64,000 nucleotides of DNA. It comes from Actinophytocola sp963826035 (lineage in GTDB: Bacteria; Actinomycetota; Actinomycetes; Mycobacteriales; Pseudonocardiaceae). Of this stretch, positions 23,024 to 31,322 are shown piece after piece (positions within the stretch are counted from its first letter, which is position 1; each line of letters begins with the position of its first letter). The stretch lies in the NCBI GenBank assembly GCA_963826035.1, contig CAWGVZ010000003.1:310001-374000 (forward strand). The letters are read 5' to 3'. The notes under the pieces are model-generated. The model made no database searches, was not told where the DNA came from, and saw nothing but the letters and a program-made list of their open reading frames with translations. The position numbers and the translations under genes are program-made.

Positions 23024-25774
23024 CTAGGCGTTCGGGCCGACGTCGGCGGCGGTCAGCGGGCGGCGCTGGGCTCCGGTGGCGTACTCGTCCGCGCCGACGT
23101 CCTTCGTGCCCGAGCGGGTCTGCAGGTCCATGTCACGCGTGGCCTGCGGGTAGCTGCCGGCCGCCGTGTCGATGGCCGGGCTGCCGGCCGACAGCCGCAG
23201 CAGGCCGCCGGCATCCGTGACCAGCGCCGGGTTCACCGTCCGGTATCCGCTCGACGGCGCGTTGCCGCCCGTGCCGGCCCAGACGACGTTGCCCTGCCAG
23301 CGCAGCCCGGTGCCCTCGTCGATGTCCAGCAGCGCACCGGAACCGCCGCCGACCACGATGTTGTTGGCGAACGTGCACTCGTTCGGGCCGAGCCGGTCGG
23401 TGCCCTGGCCGACCTGCACCAGGTTGGTGCGGTTGCCGACCACCGTGTTGAACGCGACCAGCACCCGGTCCGGCCGGGCGTGCGCGGTGGAGCCGGTCGT
23501 GTCGTCGGCGACCGTGCCCGAGCCGGCGATGATCTGCCCGGTACCGCCCTGGATCACGTTGTTGATCAGCACGTGGTCGTTGTCGTAGAACCGGAGCCCG
23601 GCGGTGTTGCCGAGCATGAGGTTGCCCTCCACCAGGTTCCGGTTCCCGTGCCGCAGAACGATCGAGCCGCGGCTGTCGCGGATCGTGTTGTACCTGATCA
23701 CGTTGTCCGACGACTTCACGGAGATCGCCTCGGAGTCGCCGTTCGCCCGCTCGAACAGGTTGTCCTCGACCACCGCGCCGGCCGAGGCGAGCTGGCGGAA
23801 GCTGTAGCCCAGCCGGATCGACTCGCCGCCGTTGTCACCGGTGAACGTGTGGTCGCGAAAGTGGTTGTGGTGCACCCGGGTCCGCTGCGCCATGCCCGCG
23901 TCACCCGGCCCGGAGATCTGCAGGAACACGCCTGTCGTGCTCTTGTTATGGAACGTGTTGTGGTCGACCTCGACGTCGTTCCCCGTGACCGTGACCCAGT
24001 TCCCCGAGCCGGACAGCTGCACCACGTTGCGGGTGAGCCGCACGTGGTGCGAGCCGGCGGGAACGCTCACGCTCCCGCCGTGCCGGAGCCGGAACCCTTC
24101 CACCACAACGTGGTCCGAGTCCGCGAAGCTGAACCCGGCCGACCCGCGGATCTCCGCTCCGCCGATGTTCTGCGCGGCGATGGTGATCGGGGCGCCCGCC
24201 GTGCCCGACCGGCGCAACGGGATCGAGCCGGACGTGGTGTAGACGCCGTCGACCAGCTCGATCCGGTCGCCCGGCGCCGCGGCGTCCGCCGCCGCCTGCA
24301 GCTGCGCGATCGAGGACACGGTGATCACCCTCGAGGCGGCGCCCGCCGCGGCGTGGGTCGGGAAGTCGTCCGGGGTGTTGATCCTGGCTCGGATCCATCC
24401 GCCGGCGGACTTCAGCGGCGCGGTGCCGGTGTAGGGCCCGTTCGGGCAGACGCCTTCGTTGAACACGGCCCCCGAGCGGAAGTCGTCGGAGAAGTTCCAG
24501 TTCGTCCAACTGATCTTCTTGGCGGCCATCAGGTCGAGATAGCGCTGCGCCATGGCGAAGTCGTTGCCGCCGTCGCCCGTGTAGGTCTGGGTGCCGAACT
24601 CGGTGACGAACATCGGGATCCGGTCGGCCGCCCTGGACAGCGCGTTCAGGTACTCGTCGCCGTGCGAGGCCGCGTAGAAGTGGAACGTGTACATGATGTT
24701 GTTGGCGCGCACGGGGTTGTTGACGACCTCGGTCTCGTTGCCACCGTCGGAGACGCCGAGCGAGGACCACGCCCGGGTGCCGACCAGGATGGGAGTCTCC
24801 GGATCGTTGGCCCGGATCACCGGGATGAGCTCCTCGGCGTAGTCGCGGACCCGCGACCAGGACACCCCGTTGGGCTCGTTGGCGATCTCGTACAGCAGGT
24901 TGTTCTTTCCGTTGTGCCGCTGGGCGATCTCGGTGAAGAACGTCTTCGCGCGGGCCAGGTTGTGGTACGGGTCGCCCGGGCTGAGCATGTGCCAGTCGAC
25001 GAGCGCGTACATGCCGCGCGCGGTCACCTTGTCGATGATCGAGTGCACCAGGTCGGTGTACAGGCGCGGGTTGGTCTCGTACCCGCCTTCCTGGATGTAC
25101 ATGGAGATCCGCACGATGTCGGCGTTCCAGTCGGTGGCCAGCGCGGACAGCGAGCCGTCGGTGACGCAGTCGCGGTACCACTGCAGGCCGTGGGTGCTCA
25201 TGCCGCGCAGCTGGATCGGGTTGCCGTGCTGGTTGCACAGCTTCACGCCGCACACGGACAGCTGCCCGTTGATCTCCGTCGGGGTGCCGACCGGCGTCGA
25301 ACCGCCCGAGTCGACGGTCAGCCGGTCCACGTTCGGGCCGCCGGCCGAGGTGGTGGCCGTGGCGCGGACGGTGTTGGCGCCGGCACGCAGGTTGACGGTC
25401 ACCGACGTGGTCTGCCAGGTCGCCCAGGCGCCGGTGGCCGCGAAGGTCAGGTCGTCGGCCGCGATGGTGTCGTTGACCGTGATGTCCATGGGCCGGTTGG
25501 CGGTGGTGCCATTGGCGAACCGGAAGGTCAGCTTGGCGCTGCCGGCCTGCGCCGCGGTCACCGACCATTGCACGTGGCTACCCGTGACGTTGTCGTAGTT
25601 GACGAATCCGGCGCCGGTGTAGCCGCTGTGGTTGGACTCGACCACCCCCTGGTGGATCGAGGCGTCCTCGGCCTGGTGGTCGGTGACCGCCAGCGGCGCG
25701 GCCGCCGCCGGTGGCACCACCAAGGCGCACAACAGAGCGATGAGCACGAGTGTGGACAGTCTTCGTTCGCGCAC
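23024..25774 (-). CDS. Secreted CBM35-GH5-PL6 multidomain polysaccharide-degrading enzyme
   Basis: 916 aa from the GTG at 25774 (AGGAG, 6 bp spacing). Signal peptide about 1-26. CBM35 about 30-157. GH5 about 165-455: RGMSTHGLQWYRD, VRISMYI, ALVDWHMLSPGDP, acid/base Glu300 in YEIANEPNGVSW, nucleophile Glu392 in FVTEFGTQ. PL6 parallel beta-helix about 480-900: VSSIAQLQAAADAAAPGDRI, ITIAAQNIGGAEIRG, with Lys687 (ISVKSSD) and Arg708 (IVLRHGNRN). These are 21 residues apart, as in the PL6 reference chondroitinase B. Both catalytic centres look intact. GH5 suggests beta-glucan cleavage, PL6 uronic acid polysaccharide cleavage; the exact substrate is open. Confidence 0.92.
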   Translation of the reverse strand: MRERRLSTLVLIALLCALVVPPAAAAPLAVTDHQAEDASIHQGVVESNHSGYTGAGFVNYDNVTGSHVQWSVTAAQAGSAKLTFRFANGTTANRPMDITVNDTIAADDLTFAATGAWATWQTTSVTVNLRAGANTVRATATTSAGGPNVDRLTVDSGGSTPVGTPTEINGQLSVCGVKLCNQHGNPIQLRGMSTHGLQWYRDCVTDGSLSALATDWNADIVRISMYIQEGGYETNPRLYTDLVHSIIDKVTARGMYALVDWHMLSPGDPYHNLARAKTFFTEIAQRHNGKNNLLYEIANEPNGVSWSRVRDYAEELIPVIRANDPETPILVGTRAWSSLGVSDGGNETEVVNNPVRANNIMYTFHFYAASHGDEYLNALSRAADRIPMFVTEFGTQTYTGDGGNDFAMAQRYLDLMAAKKISWTNWNFSDDFRSGAVFNEGVCPNGPYTGTAPLKSAGGWIRARINTPDDFPTHAAAGAASRVITVSSIAQLQAAADAAAPGDRIELVDGVYTTSGSIPLRRSGTAGAPITIAAQNIGGAEIRGSAGFSFADSDHVVVEGFRLRHGGSVSVPAGSHHVRLTRNVVQLSGSGNWVTVTGNDVEVDHNTFHNKSTTGVFLQISGPGDAGMAQRTRVHHNHFRDHTFTGDNGGESIRLGYSFRQLASAGAVVEDNLFERANGDSEAISVKSSDNVIRYNTIRDSRGSIVLRHGNRNLVEGNLMLGNTAGLRFYDNDHVLINNVIQGGTGQIIAGSGTVADDTTGSTAHARPDRVLVAFNTVVGNRTNLVQVGQGTDRLGPNECTFANNIVVGGGSGALLDIDEGTGLRWQGNVVWAGTGGNAPSSGYRTVNPALVTDAGGLLRLSAGSPAIDTAAGSYPQATRDMDLQTRSGTKDVGADEYATGAQRRPLTAADVGPNA

Positions 25775-25827
25775 GTGGGTCTCCTCTCCGGCAGTCCCGC
25801 GCACGGCGGAACGGCAGGGTCCGGATT

Positions 25828-25847
25828 GGATAGGCAGCCTTCCTAAC
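25828..25847. promoter_or_regulatory. Inverted repeat upstream of the GH5-PL6 operon
   Basis: GATAGG-cagcct-TCCTAAC, an imperfect inverted repeat of the type TTAGGAA...CCTA on the minus strand, about 55 bp before the GH5-PL6 start. A related repeat stands before the divergent lyase pseudogene. Likely a binding site for a carbohydrate-responsive regulator (inference). Confidence 0.4.
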
Positions 25848-25929
25848 TGTCCGATGGCACACCCAACCGGTCCACGTTGTCAAGGTCCACGACCCGAACA
25901 GAGCAGTGCAGAGGTCGGACGAACTCCGA

Positions 25930-25945
25930 AGGAAAGCCTTTTCCT
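25930..25945. promoter_or_regulatory. Inverted repeat upstream of the lyase-like pseudogene
   Basis: AGGAAA-gcct-TTTCCT: six-base arms pair exactly around a 4-bp centre. It stands 52 bp before the ATG of the divergent gene and resembles the repeat at 25828. Probable operator; no regulator is identified. Confidence 0.45.
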
Positions 25946-25997
25946 ACTTGCGTCACCGGTCTACCCTGACCAGACATCCGACGTGTCGGGAGCTGCC

Positions 25998-26951
25998 ATG
26001 GATCGGCGAGACTTCCTCCGAGCGGCGGTGGCCGCCGGAGCGCTGCTGAACACCGGGACGGCCACGGCCGATCCCGTCGCACACCGGCTGTGGCGCGAGT
26101 ACCTCGCCGCGCCGGACACATCCGTTGATTCCCAACGTCTCCTACGCCGGCTACCGCCGCGGCGAGGACCGGCTGCCGCGCCCGCCCGTGCGCGCGACCG
26201 TGACCCGGTTCGGCGCGGTCGGCGACGGGGTGACCGACTCGACCGAGGCGTTCCGTGCGGCTGTCGACGCGGTCGGGCTGGCCGGCGGCGGGACGGTGTT
26301 CGTCCCGCCGGGCCGGTACCGGCTGACCGGGGTGGTATGGATGCACCACAGCCGGGTGGTGCTGCGTGGCGCCGGCCGGGGCCGCACCGTCCTGTTCTTC
26401 GACGAGTCCCTGACGTCCAGCTACCGGCCTCCCGTGCGGCGAGAGTGGTCGTTCTCCGGCGGCATGGTGTGGTTCATCCCGCGCGAGCTACGCGCATCGC
26501 TCGAGGAGCGGGGGTTCCTCGGCAACGAGGGCTGGCTGGACAACCGACACCTGTCCGGCGTCACGGCGGCCGTGCCGCGCGGCGCGCGGCGGATCCCGGT
26601 GGCCGACCCGTCCGCCTTCACGGCGGGCGAGCACGTGCTGAGAGCGTGCGGACGGCGATCACGGTCGACAACACGGGAAACACCGGCGGGGCCGCCACCG
26701 CCGGACCGCGGTGGGCGGCCCGGTTCTGCCACTGGAACATCGCCGTCACCAACGACCGCTCACACGGCATCCGGCTCGAGGAGCACGCGCCGTACAGCGC
26801 GATGGTCGGCGTGCGCGGCACCACCGACCACGCCAAGGACTTCACGGGCGAACTGTCCACTGTGGTCTCCGGGTTGGACGAGCACGTGGTGCCCACCAAC
26901 CTGTACGAGGCCCAACTGCACGCCCGCCTCAGGAAAGAAGAACCCCGCTGA
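25998..26951 (+). pseudogene. Broken Tat-exported pectate-lyase-like (right-handed beta-helix) protein
   Basis: Starts with a Tat signal (MDRRDFLRAAVAAGALLNTG). At about 26110 the frame shifts: the sequence GACACATCC has lost one AC unit relative to a reading DTHP, after which IPNVSYAGYRRGEDRLPRPP, FGAVGDGVTDSTEAFRAAVD and VPPGRYRLTGVVWMHHSRVV continue in another frame. This GDGVTD/PPGxY pattern marks the pectate-lyase superfamily. At about 26640 a second junction jumps to a C-terminal piece (WNIAVTNDRSHGIRLEEHAP ... RKEEPR) in the first frame, with the middle of the protein missing. About 310 codons remain, shorter than I expect for this family. Confidence 0.82.
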
Positions 26952-26961
26952 CCGTCCTCGC

Positions 26962-27168
26962 GAGTCGTACCGTCTCGACACTGAGTCGTACCGTCTCGAC
27001 ACCGAGTCGTACCGTTTCGACGCCGAGTCGTACCGAACCGGCTCGGCGCTCGCGGCGTTCGGCTGCACGTGTTTCGGTTGCCTCATCGTCGGTTGCGTAC
27101 GACTCACTGTCGAAACGGTACGACTCGCTGTCGGTTGCGTACGACTCGCTGTTGGTTGCGTACGACTC
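26962..27168. repeat. 21-bp repeat array arranged as two inverted halves
   Basis: Left half: units at 26962, 26983, 27004 and 27025, each beginning GAGTCGTACCG. Right half: the same unit inverted, with GACTC at 27101, 27122, 27143 and 27164. Period is exactly 21 bp, so each unit codes for seven residues (ESYRLDT-type on +, ESYATDS-type on -). The halves can pair into a very long hairpin. It lies between convergent genes: the lyase pseudogene and the LLM oxidoreductase. Confidence 0.85.
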
Positions 27169-27175
27169 GCGCGGG

Positions 27176-28117
27176 TCAGTGAGCAAGAGGGGCTCCGCTG
27201 AGCGTCACGTGGCGGTCCTTCGTGCCGAACTCGAAGGTGGGGTCGCGCCGGGCACCCACCCGGTCGAGGGCCTCGGCCAGCAGGTGTACCTGGTCGAGGG
27301 AGCTGACCGACGGGTAGAGGATGAGGTCGTCGACACCCGCCGCCGACAGGGCGTGCAACTCGTCGTACAGGCGCTCGTCCGAGTCGAGACAGTCGGCGCG
27401 GATCGGGTCGAAGGACTCCGGTTCGGTGCCGTAGTAGTGCGCGATATAGGCAGAGGTAAGGGATTCCGCGTCCGAGCCGCAGCAGAAGTACCGGCTGGTC
27501 AGGATGTGCGGCCTCCCCGGGCGGCCGGCCTTGGCCCACTCCTCCGTGACGCCCGTGACGCCGTTCGCCAGGATCTCTCGGCTCAGCGTCGGGGCCACCC
27601 AGCCGTCGCCGAAGCGGGCGGCGCGTGCGTAGCTGGCCCGGACGAGCCCGCCGATGAGCAGCCGCGGTCGACCGGCGCCGGGTAGCGGGGTGGGGCCGGA
27701 GACGCTCGTGACCTCCCCGGCCCACACCCGACGCATCTCGGTGAGCGTGTCGTCGAAGAGCTTCCCGTGGCCCTTCGCCGGCACGCCGCTCGCCGCGAAG
27801 TCGTCCGGCCAGCCGCCGAGGCCCAGCCCGGCGGTCAGCCGGCCGCCGGAGAGCAGGTCGACCGTGGCGAGCTGCTTGGCGAACAGAACGGGATTGTTGC
27901 GCCAGCCGACGTTCAGCACGCTGGTGAACAACTGGACCCGTTCGGTGACCGCCGCCGCCACACCGAGGCAGACCAGCGGATCGAGAACGTCGTAGATCAG
28001 GCGGTCGATCGAGCCGAGCGAGTGGAAACCCAGCCGCTCACTGTCCTGCGCCCACTGCCTGACCTCGCGAGGCGGTCGCCCGGGAACGGCCATAGGTAGT
28101 CCGATACCGATCTTCAT
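27176..28117 (-). CDS. LLM-class (luciferase-like) flavin/F420-dependent oxidoreductase
   Basis: 313 aa from the ATG at 28117, preceded by GGAGGGGAG. Begins MKIGIGLPMAVPGRPPREV, typical of actinobacterial LLM enzymes. It continues with NPVLFAKQLATVDLLSGGRL, GLGLGGWPDDF, and the C-terminal pattern GVDDLILYPSVSSLDQVHLL. Likely F420- or FMN-dependent oxidation of a small molecule. It lies 37 bp downstream of the MFS gene, so it is probably in the same operon as the sigma factor and exporter. Confidence 0.88.
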   Translation of the reverse strand: MKIGIGLPMAVPGRPPREVRQWAQDSERLGFHSLGSIDRLIYDVLDPLVCLGVAAAVTERVQLFTSVLNVGWRNNPVLFAKQLATVDLLSGGRLTAGLGLGGWPDDFAASGVPAKGHGKLFDDTLTEMRRVWAGEVTSVSGPTPLPGAGRPRLLIGGLVRASYARAARFGDGWVAPTLSREILANGVTGVTEEWAKAGRPGRPHILTSRYFCCGSDAESLTSAYIAHYYGTEPESFDPIRADCLDSDERLYDELHALSAAGVDDLILYPSVSSLDQVHLLAEALDRVGARRDPTFEFGTKDRHVTLSGAPLAH

Positions 28118-28154
28118 GGTCACTCCCCTCCAGATGCCGTTGAGGAACCCGACG

Positions 28155-29549
28155 TTAGGCGGAGACGGCCGAACGGTCTTGAACAAATCGGTCAGCGGGC
28201 TTGGGCATGGCCAGTGCCACCAGCATGCCGATCAACGCGAATGCGGTTACCGCGACCATTCCCGCCGCGAAACCATCGCTGAAGTCCTCGGCCGAGGTGT
28301 AGCCGCCGGTGCCCGCGAAGACGGCCACCGTCACCGCCACGCCGAATACTCCCCCGAGGATTCTCAGCATCATGAACGCGCCGGACGCCTGGCCGATCTC
28401 CGGTGGTTGTACCGCTCCTACCACCGCCTTCTGTGCGGCCGGCATGGCCATGGTGCAGCCGGCCGAGCCGATGATCAGTGCGGGCAGCAGTTCCAGGTAG
28501 GCGGTGTCGGTGTCCACGACCAGAGCGATCCAGCCCATGGAAAGCGCTTGCAGCAGCAGGCCGCCGGCCACGAACGTCCGTTCGCCGAACCGGTCGACCA
28601 GCCGGCCGGCGATCGGCGCGCACACCATCAGTGTTCCCGTCCACGGCATGAGCATCAGGCCGGCGACGAGCGGCCCTTCGCCTCGCACGGTCTGGAAGTA
28701 CTGCGCCAGGAAGAACATCGTGCCGTACAGCGAGGCGAACACCAGGAAGTTCGCCGGGTTGGCCGTGGCGAACGCCCTCAGCCGGAAGAACCGCATGGGC
28801 AGCATCGGCGCGGCCGTGCGTTGTTCCCACCGGACGAAGGCGATCACCAGCACGACACCGAGCACCAGCGCACCCAGTACCTCGCCGCTGCCCCAGCCCG
28901 CCGCGTTGCCGCGCACCAGACCCCAGACGACGCCGAACGCGCCCAAGGTCACGAGCACCACCCCGACCTGGTCGAACCGGTTGTTCGGGCCGACGCTCTC
29001 GTCGACGCGGCGCGCCGTGAGCAGGATCGCGACCACTCCGATCGGCAGGTTCAGCCAGAAGATCCACTGCCAGGTCAGCCCTTCGGCGATCGCGCCACCG
29101 ACGAACGGGCCGCTGAACGTGGCCAGACCCGTGAGCCCCAGGTACAGGCCCATCGCCTTGCCCCGCTGCGCCGGCGCGAAGATCGCGCTGATCAGCGTGA
29201 GCGACAGCGGCAGGACCATCGCCGCGCCACTCCCCTGCAGTGCCCTGGCCACGATCAGAGAACCGATGTTCTCCGACAGCGCGCAGGCCACCGACGCGAC
29301 CGTGAACAGCGCCAGCCCGACGATGAACATCCGGCGGCGGCCGAACCGGTCACCCAGTGCCGCTCCGGTCAGCAGCAGCACGGCGAACGTCAGGTTGTAG
29401 GCGTTGACCGTCCACTCGAGATCTTCGACCGAGGCCGTCAGGTCCCGCCGGATCGTGCTCAGTGCGGTCGTCACGACCATGCTGTCGAGGGCCATCATGA
29501 ACGACGCCAGCGAGGCGAGCCCCAACACCCACGCCTGCTTGGCGTTCAC
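28155..29549 (-). CDS. MFS transporter, DHA2-type multidrug exporter
   Basis: 464 aa from the GTG at 29549. Motifs of the 14-helix drug exporter group: ASFMMALDSMVVTTALSTIR at the N-terminus, ALGDRFGRRRMFIVGLALFT (motif A), RALQGSGAAMVLPLSLTLIS (motif B), GLTGLATFSGPFVGGAIAEG (motif C) and WQWIFWLNLPIGVVAI. It overlaps the sigma factor gene by 4 bp. Possible substrates are toxic small molecules. Confidence 0.9.
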   Translation of the reverse strand: MNAKQAWVLGLASLASFMMALDSMVVTTALSTIRRDLTASVEDLEWTVNAYNLTFAVLLLTGAALGDRFGRRRMFIVGLALFTVASVACALSENIGSLIVARALQGSGAAMVLPLSLTLISAIFAPAQRGKAMGLYLGLTGLATFSGPFVGGAIAEGLTWQWIFWLNLPIGVVAILLTARRVDESVGPNNRFDQVGVVLVTLGAFGVVWGLVRGNAAGWGSGEVLGALVLGVVLVIAFVRWEQRTAAPMLPMRFFRLRAFATANPANFLVFASLYGTMFFLAQYFQTVRGEGPLVAGLMLMPWTGTLMVCAPIAGRLVDRFGERTFVAGGLLLQALSMGWIALVVDTDTAYLELLPALIIGSAGCTMAMPAAQKAVVGAVQPPEIGQASGAFMMLRILGGVFGVAVTVAVFAGTGGYTSAEDFSDGFAAGMVAVTAFALIGMLVALAMPKPADRFVQDRSAVSA

Positions 29550-30601
29550 AGTTCTCCCTCATTTCCGCGCAGGGACCGCGGCAGTCCGAACCTCGTCAGC
29601 AGCGAGTTGTCCAGGAACCGCGTCAGCGCGGCGATCCGGTCGCCGGCCAGGGTCAGCACGACCACCCCGTGCGCGTGCAGGATCGGCGTCCGCGGGTCAC
29701 GCAGGTAGCAGCCGAACGCCGGTTGGCCGTTCGCTCGGGTCGGGATCAGCACGTATCGGCGTCCGTCGCGCAACGAGACGGTGGCCAGGAAATGCCGAAC
29801 ATCGTCCAGTCCCCGGTATTCCAGCGGCAACGGCGGCATGGTCAGCCACGCGTCGTCGGTCAGCAGGGTGACCACCGCGTCGACGTCGCCCGCCTCGAAC
29901 GCGCTGACGAAGTCCGCGACGATCTGGCGTTCCCGCGGCGAGTTCGGCAGCGGCGCGCTCTCCCCGCACGGTTCGCTCGCCAGCGTGGCGCGTGCTCGTT
30001 TCAGCGCGCTGGTCACCGCGTTCTCGGTCGTGGCGAGCATGCTCGCCACCTCGGCCGCGCGGAATCCCAGCACGTCCCGCAGCACCAGCACGACCCGCTG
30101 CCGCGGTGGCAGTTGCTGCAGCGCCGCCAGGAACGCCAGCGACACCGACTCCCTGACCTCGTACCGCGCCTCCGGTCCGGGCACGTGGTCGACGATCGAG
30201 TCGAGCAGCACGTCGGGGTACGGTTCCAGCCAACTGGGTTCCGGTAGGCGGTGCGACGGCTCGGGCAACGGGACCTCCGGTTGGTAGCCCGCGTACTCGG
30301 GCGGCCGCCGGGCGCCGGCCCGCAGCGCGTTGAGACAGCGGTTGGTGGCGATCCGGTATAGCCACGTCCGCGCCGACGAACGCTGCTCGAAGCCACCGAT
30401 CCCGCGCCACGCCGCCAGCAACGTCTCCTGCAGCAGGTCCTCCGCGTCCTGCACCGAGCCGAGGATGCGGTAACAGTGCACCTGAAGCTCATGCCGGAAC
30501 GGTTCGACGAACTCCCGGAACGCCTCACCGTCGCCGTCGCGCGCCAGCGCCAGCAGTTCCTCCGCTGGGCGCCGGGCCTCGGCCTGCCGGCTCTCTCGCA
30601 T
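29546..30601 (-). CDS. ECF sigma factor with C-terminal SnoaL-like domain (SigX5/SigG type)
   Basis: 351 aa; ATG at 30601 with a GAGGAG site. Region 2: EELLALARDGDGEAFREFVE, then YRILGSVQDAEDLLQETLLA and TWLYRIATNRCLNALR. Region 4: QQLPPRQRVVLVLRDVLGFR, then AAEVASMLATTENAVTSALK. An NTF2/SnoaL-like tail (about 225-340) follows, with VADFVSAFEAGDVDAVVTLL and ARTPILHAHGVV-like strands. Such sigma factors usually need no anti-sigma factor, and the tail is thought to sense or autoinhibit. Translationally coupled to the exporter. Confidence 0.9.
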   Translation of the reverse strand: MRESRQAEARRPAEELLALARDGDGEAFREFVEPFRHELQVHCYRILGSVQDAEDLLQETLLAAWRGIGGFEQRSSARTWLYRIATNRCLNALRAGARRPPEYAGYQPEVPLPEPSHRLPEPSWLEPYPDVLLDSIVDHVPGPEARYEVRESVSLAFLAALQQLPPRQRVVLVLRDVLGFRAAEVASMLATTENAVTSALKRARATLASEPCGESAPLPNSPRERQIVADFVSAFEAGDVDAVVTLLTDDAWLTMPPLPLEYRGLDDVRHFLATVSLRDGRRYVLIPTRANGQPAFGCYLRDPRTPILHAHGVVVLTLAGDRIAALTRFLDNSLLTRFGLPRSLRGNEGEL

Positions 30602-30686
30602 AGTGGCTCCTCACTCCGCCGCGGATGCTCTCGAATGGATGGACACCGTCGGCGCCGGAAAGTGGTCGGCAGGGAGAGGACAAGCT

Positions 30687-31229
30687 TCAGCCGGCCGGGG
30701 CTGTGGGTCGGTACCGCACGCGGGCGGCCGCCGTGGGATCGTCGCCGTCGAGGCGGTGAAGGCGGATCGGTGCTCGGCCGGGGTTGTCGTACAGCCGAAT
30801 CCCCTCGCCGAGCAGGACCGGCACGACGTGTATGTCGATCTCGTCGATCAGCCCCAGGTCCAGCAGCTGAGCGCCGATGTTCGGCGAGAACACCGCGAGG
30901 TTCCCGCCGCCGGCCGCCGCCAGCCCGATCCGCACCGCCTCCGCCACGGGGCAGGACAGGAACGTGACGTCCGGGGTGGGCGGTGCGTCCTCCGGATGGT
31001 GGGTCAGTACGAAGATCGGTCCTTCCCAGCGCCCGCCCCACGGCCGGGACTCGCCGATGGCGCTGTCGAAGCCGGCGCGGCCCGTCAGTACGGCGCCGGT
31101 GGTCTCGATGTACTCGTCGATCAGGCCCGGTCGGACCGTGAACCCGGTCATCCAGTCCATTGCGTGGTGTGGTCCGGCCACGAACCCGTCGAGGGACATG
31201 GCGAAGGCCCAAAGCACTTTCCCGGTCAT
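30687..31229 (-). CDS. Dihydrofolate reductase family protein (RibD C-terminal-like)
   Basis: 180 aa from the ATG at 31229 (AAAGGG upstream); the open frame extends to 31277. Core motifs: VLWAFAMSLDGFVAGPHHAM, AVLTGRAGFDSAIG, PIFVLTHHPED, GGNLAVFSPNIGAQLLDLGL, and IDEIDIHVVPVLLGEGIRLY. The last is the strongest family signature. Reductase fold; substrate unknown. Confidence 0.87.
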   Translation of the reverse strand: MTGKVLWAFAMSLDGFVAGPHHAMDWMTGFTVRPGLIDEYIETTGAVLTGRAGFDSAIGESRPWGGRWEGPIFVLTHHPEDAPPTPDVTFLSCPVAEAVRIGLAAAGGGNLAVFSPNIGAQLLDLGLIDEIDIHVVPVLLGEGIRLYDNPGRAPIRLHRLDGDDPTAAARVRYRPTAPAG

Positions 31230-31322
31230 GGCTTGCCCTTTCGGCCAGTGCGGCAGCTGTCGTGCCGCGCCCCCCACCGTATGGCTAGAACGGCGGGCCG
31301 GCGTCCGGCTGCCGTCGTCCTG

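Noticed and set aside
22820..25846. Open frame of about 1000 codons on the + strand
   Set aside because: It is the antisense of the GH5-PL6 gene. The product is Arg/Val/Gly-rich low complexity with no domain, as expected opposite a high-GC gene.
26962..27168. CRISPR-like spacing of short repeats
   Set aside because: Units are directly joined without spacers, half are inverted, and no cas gene is nearby.
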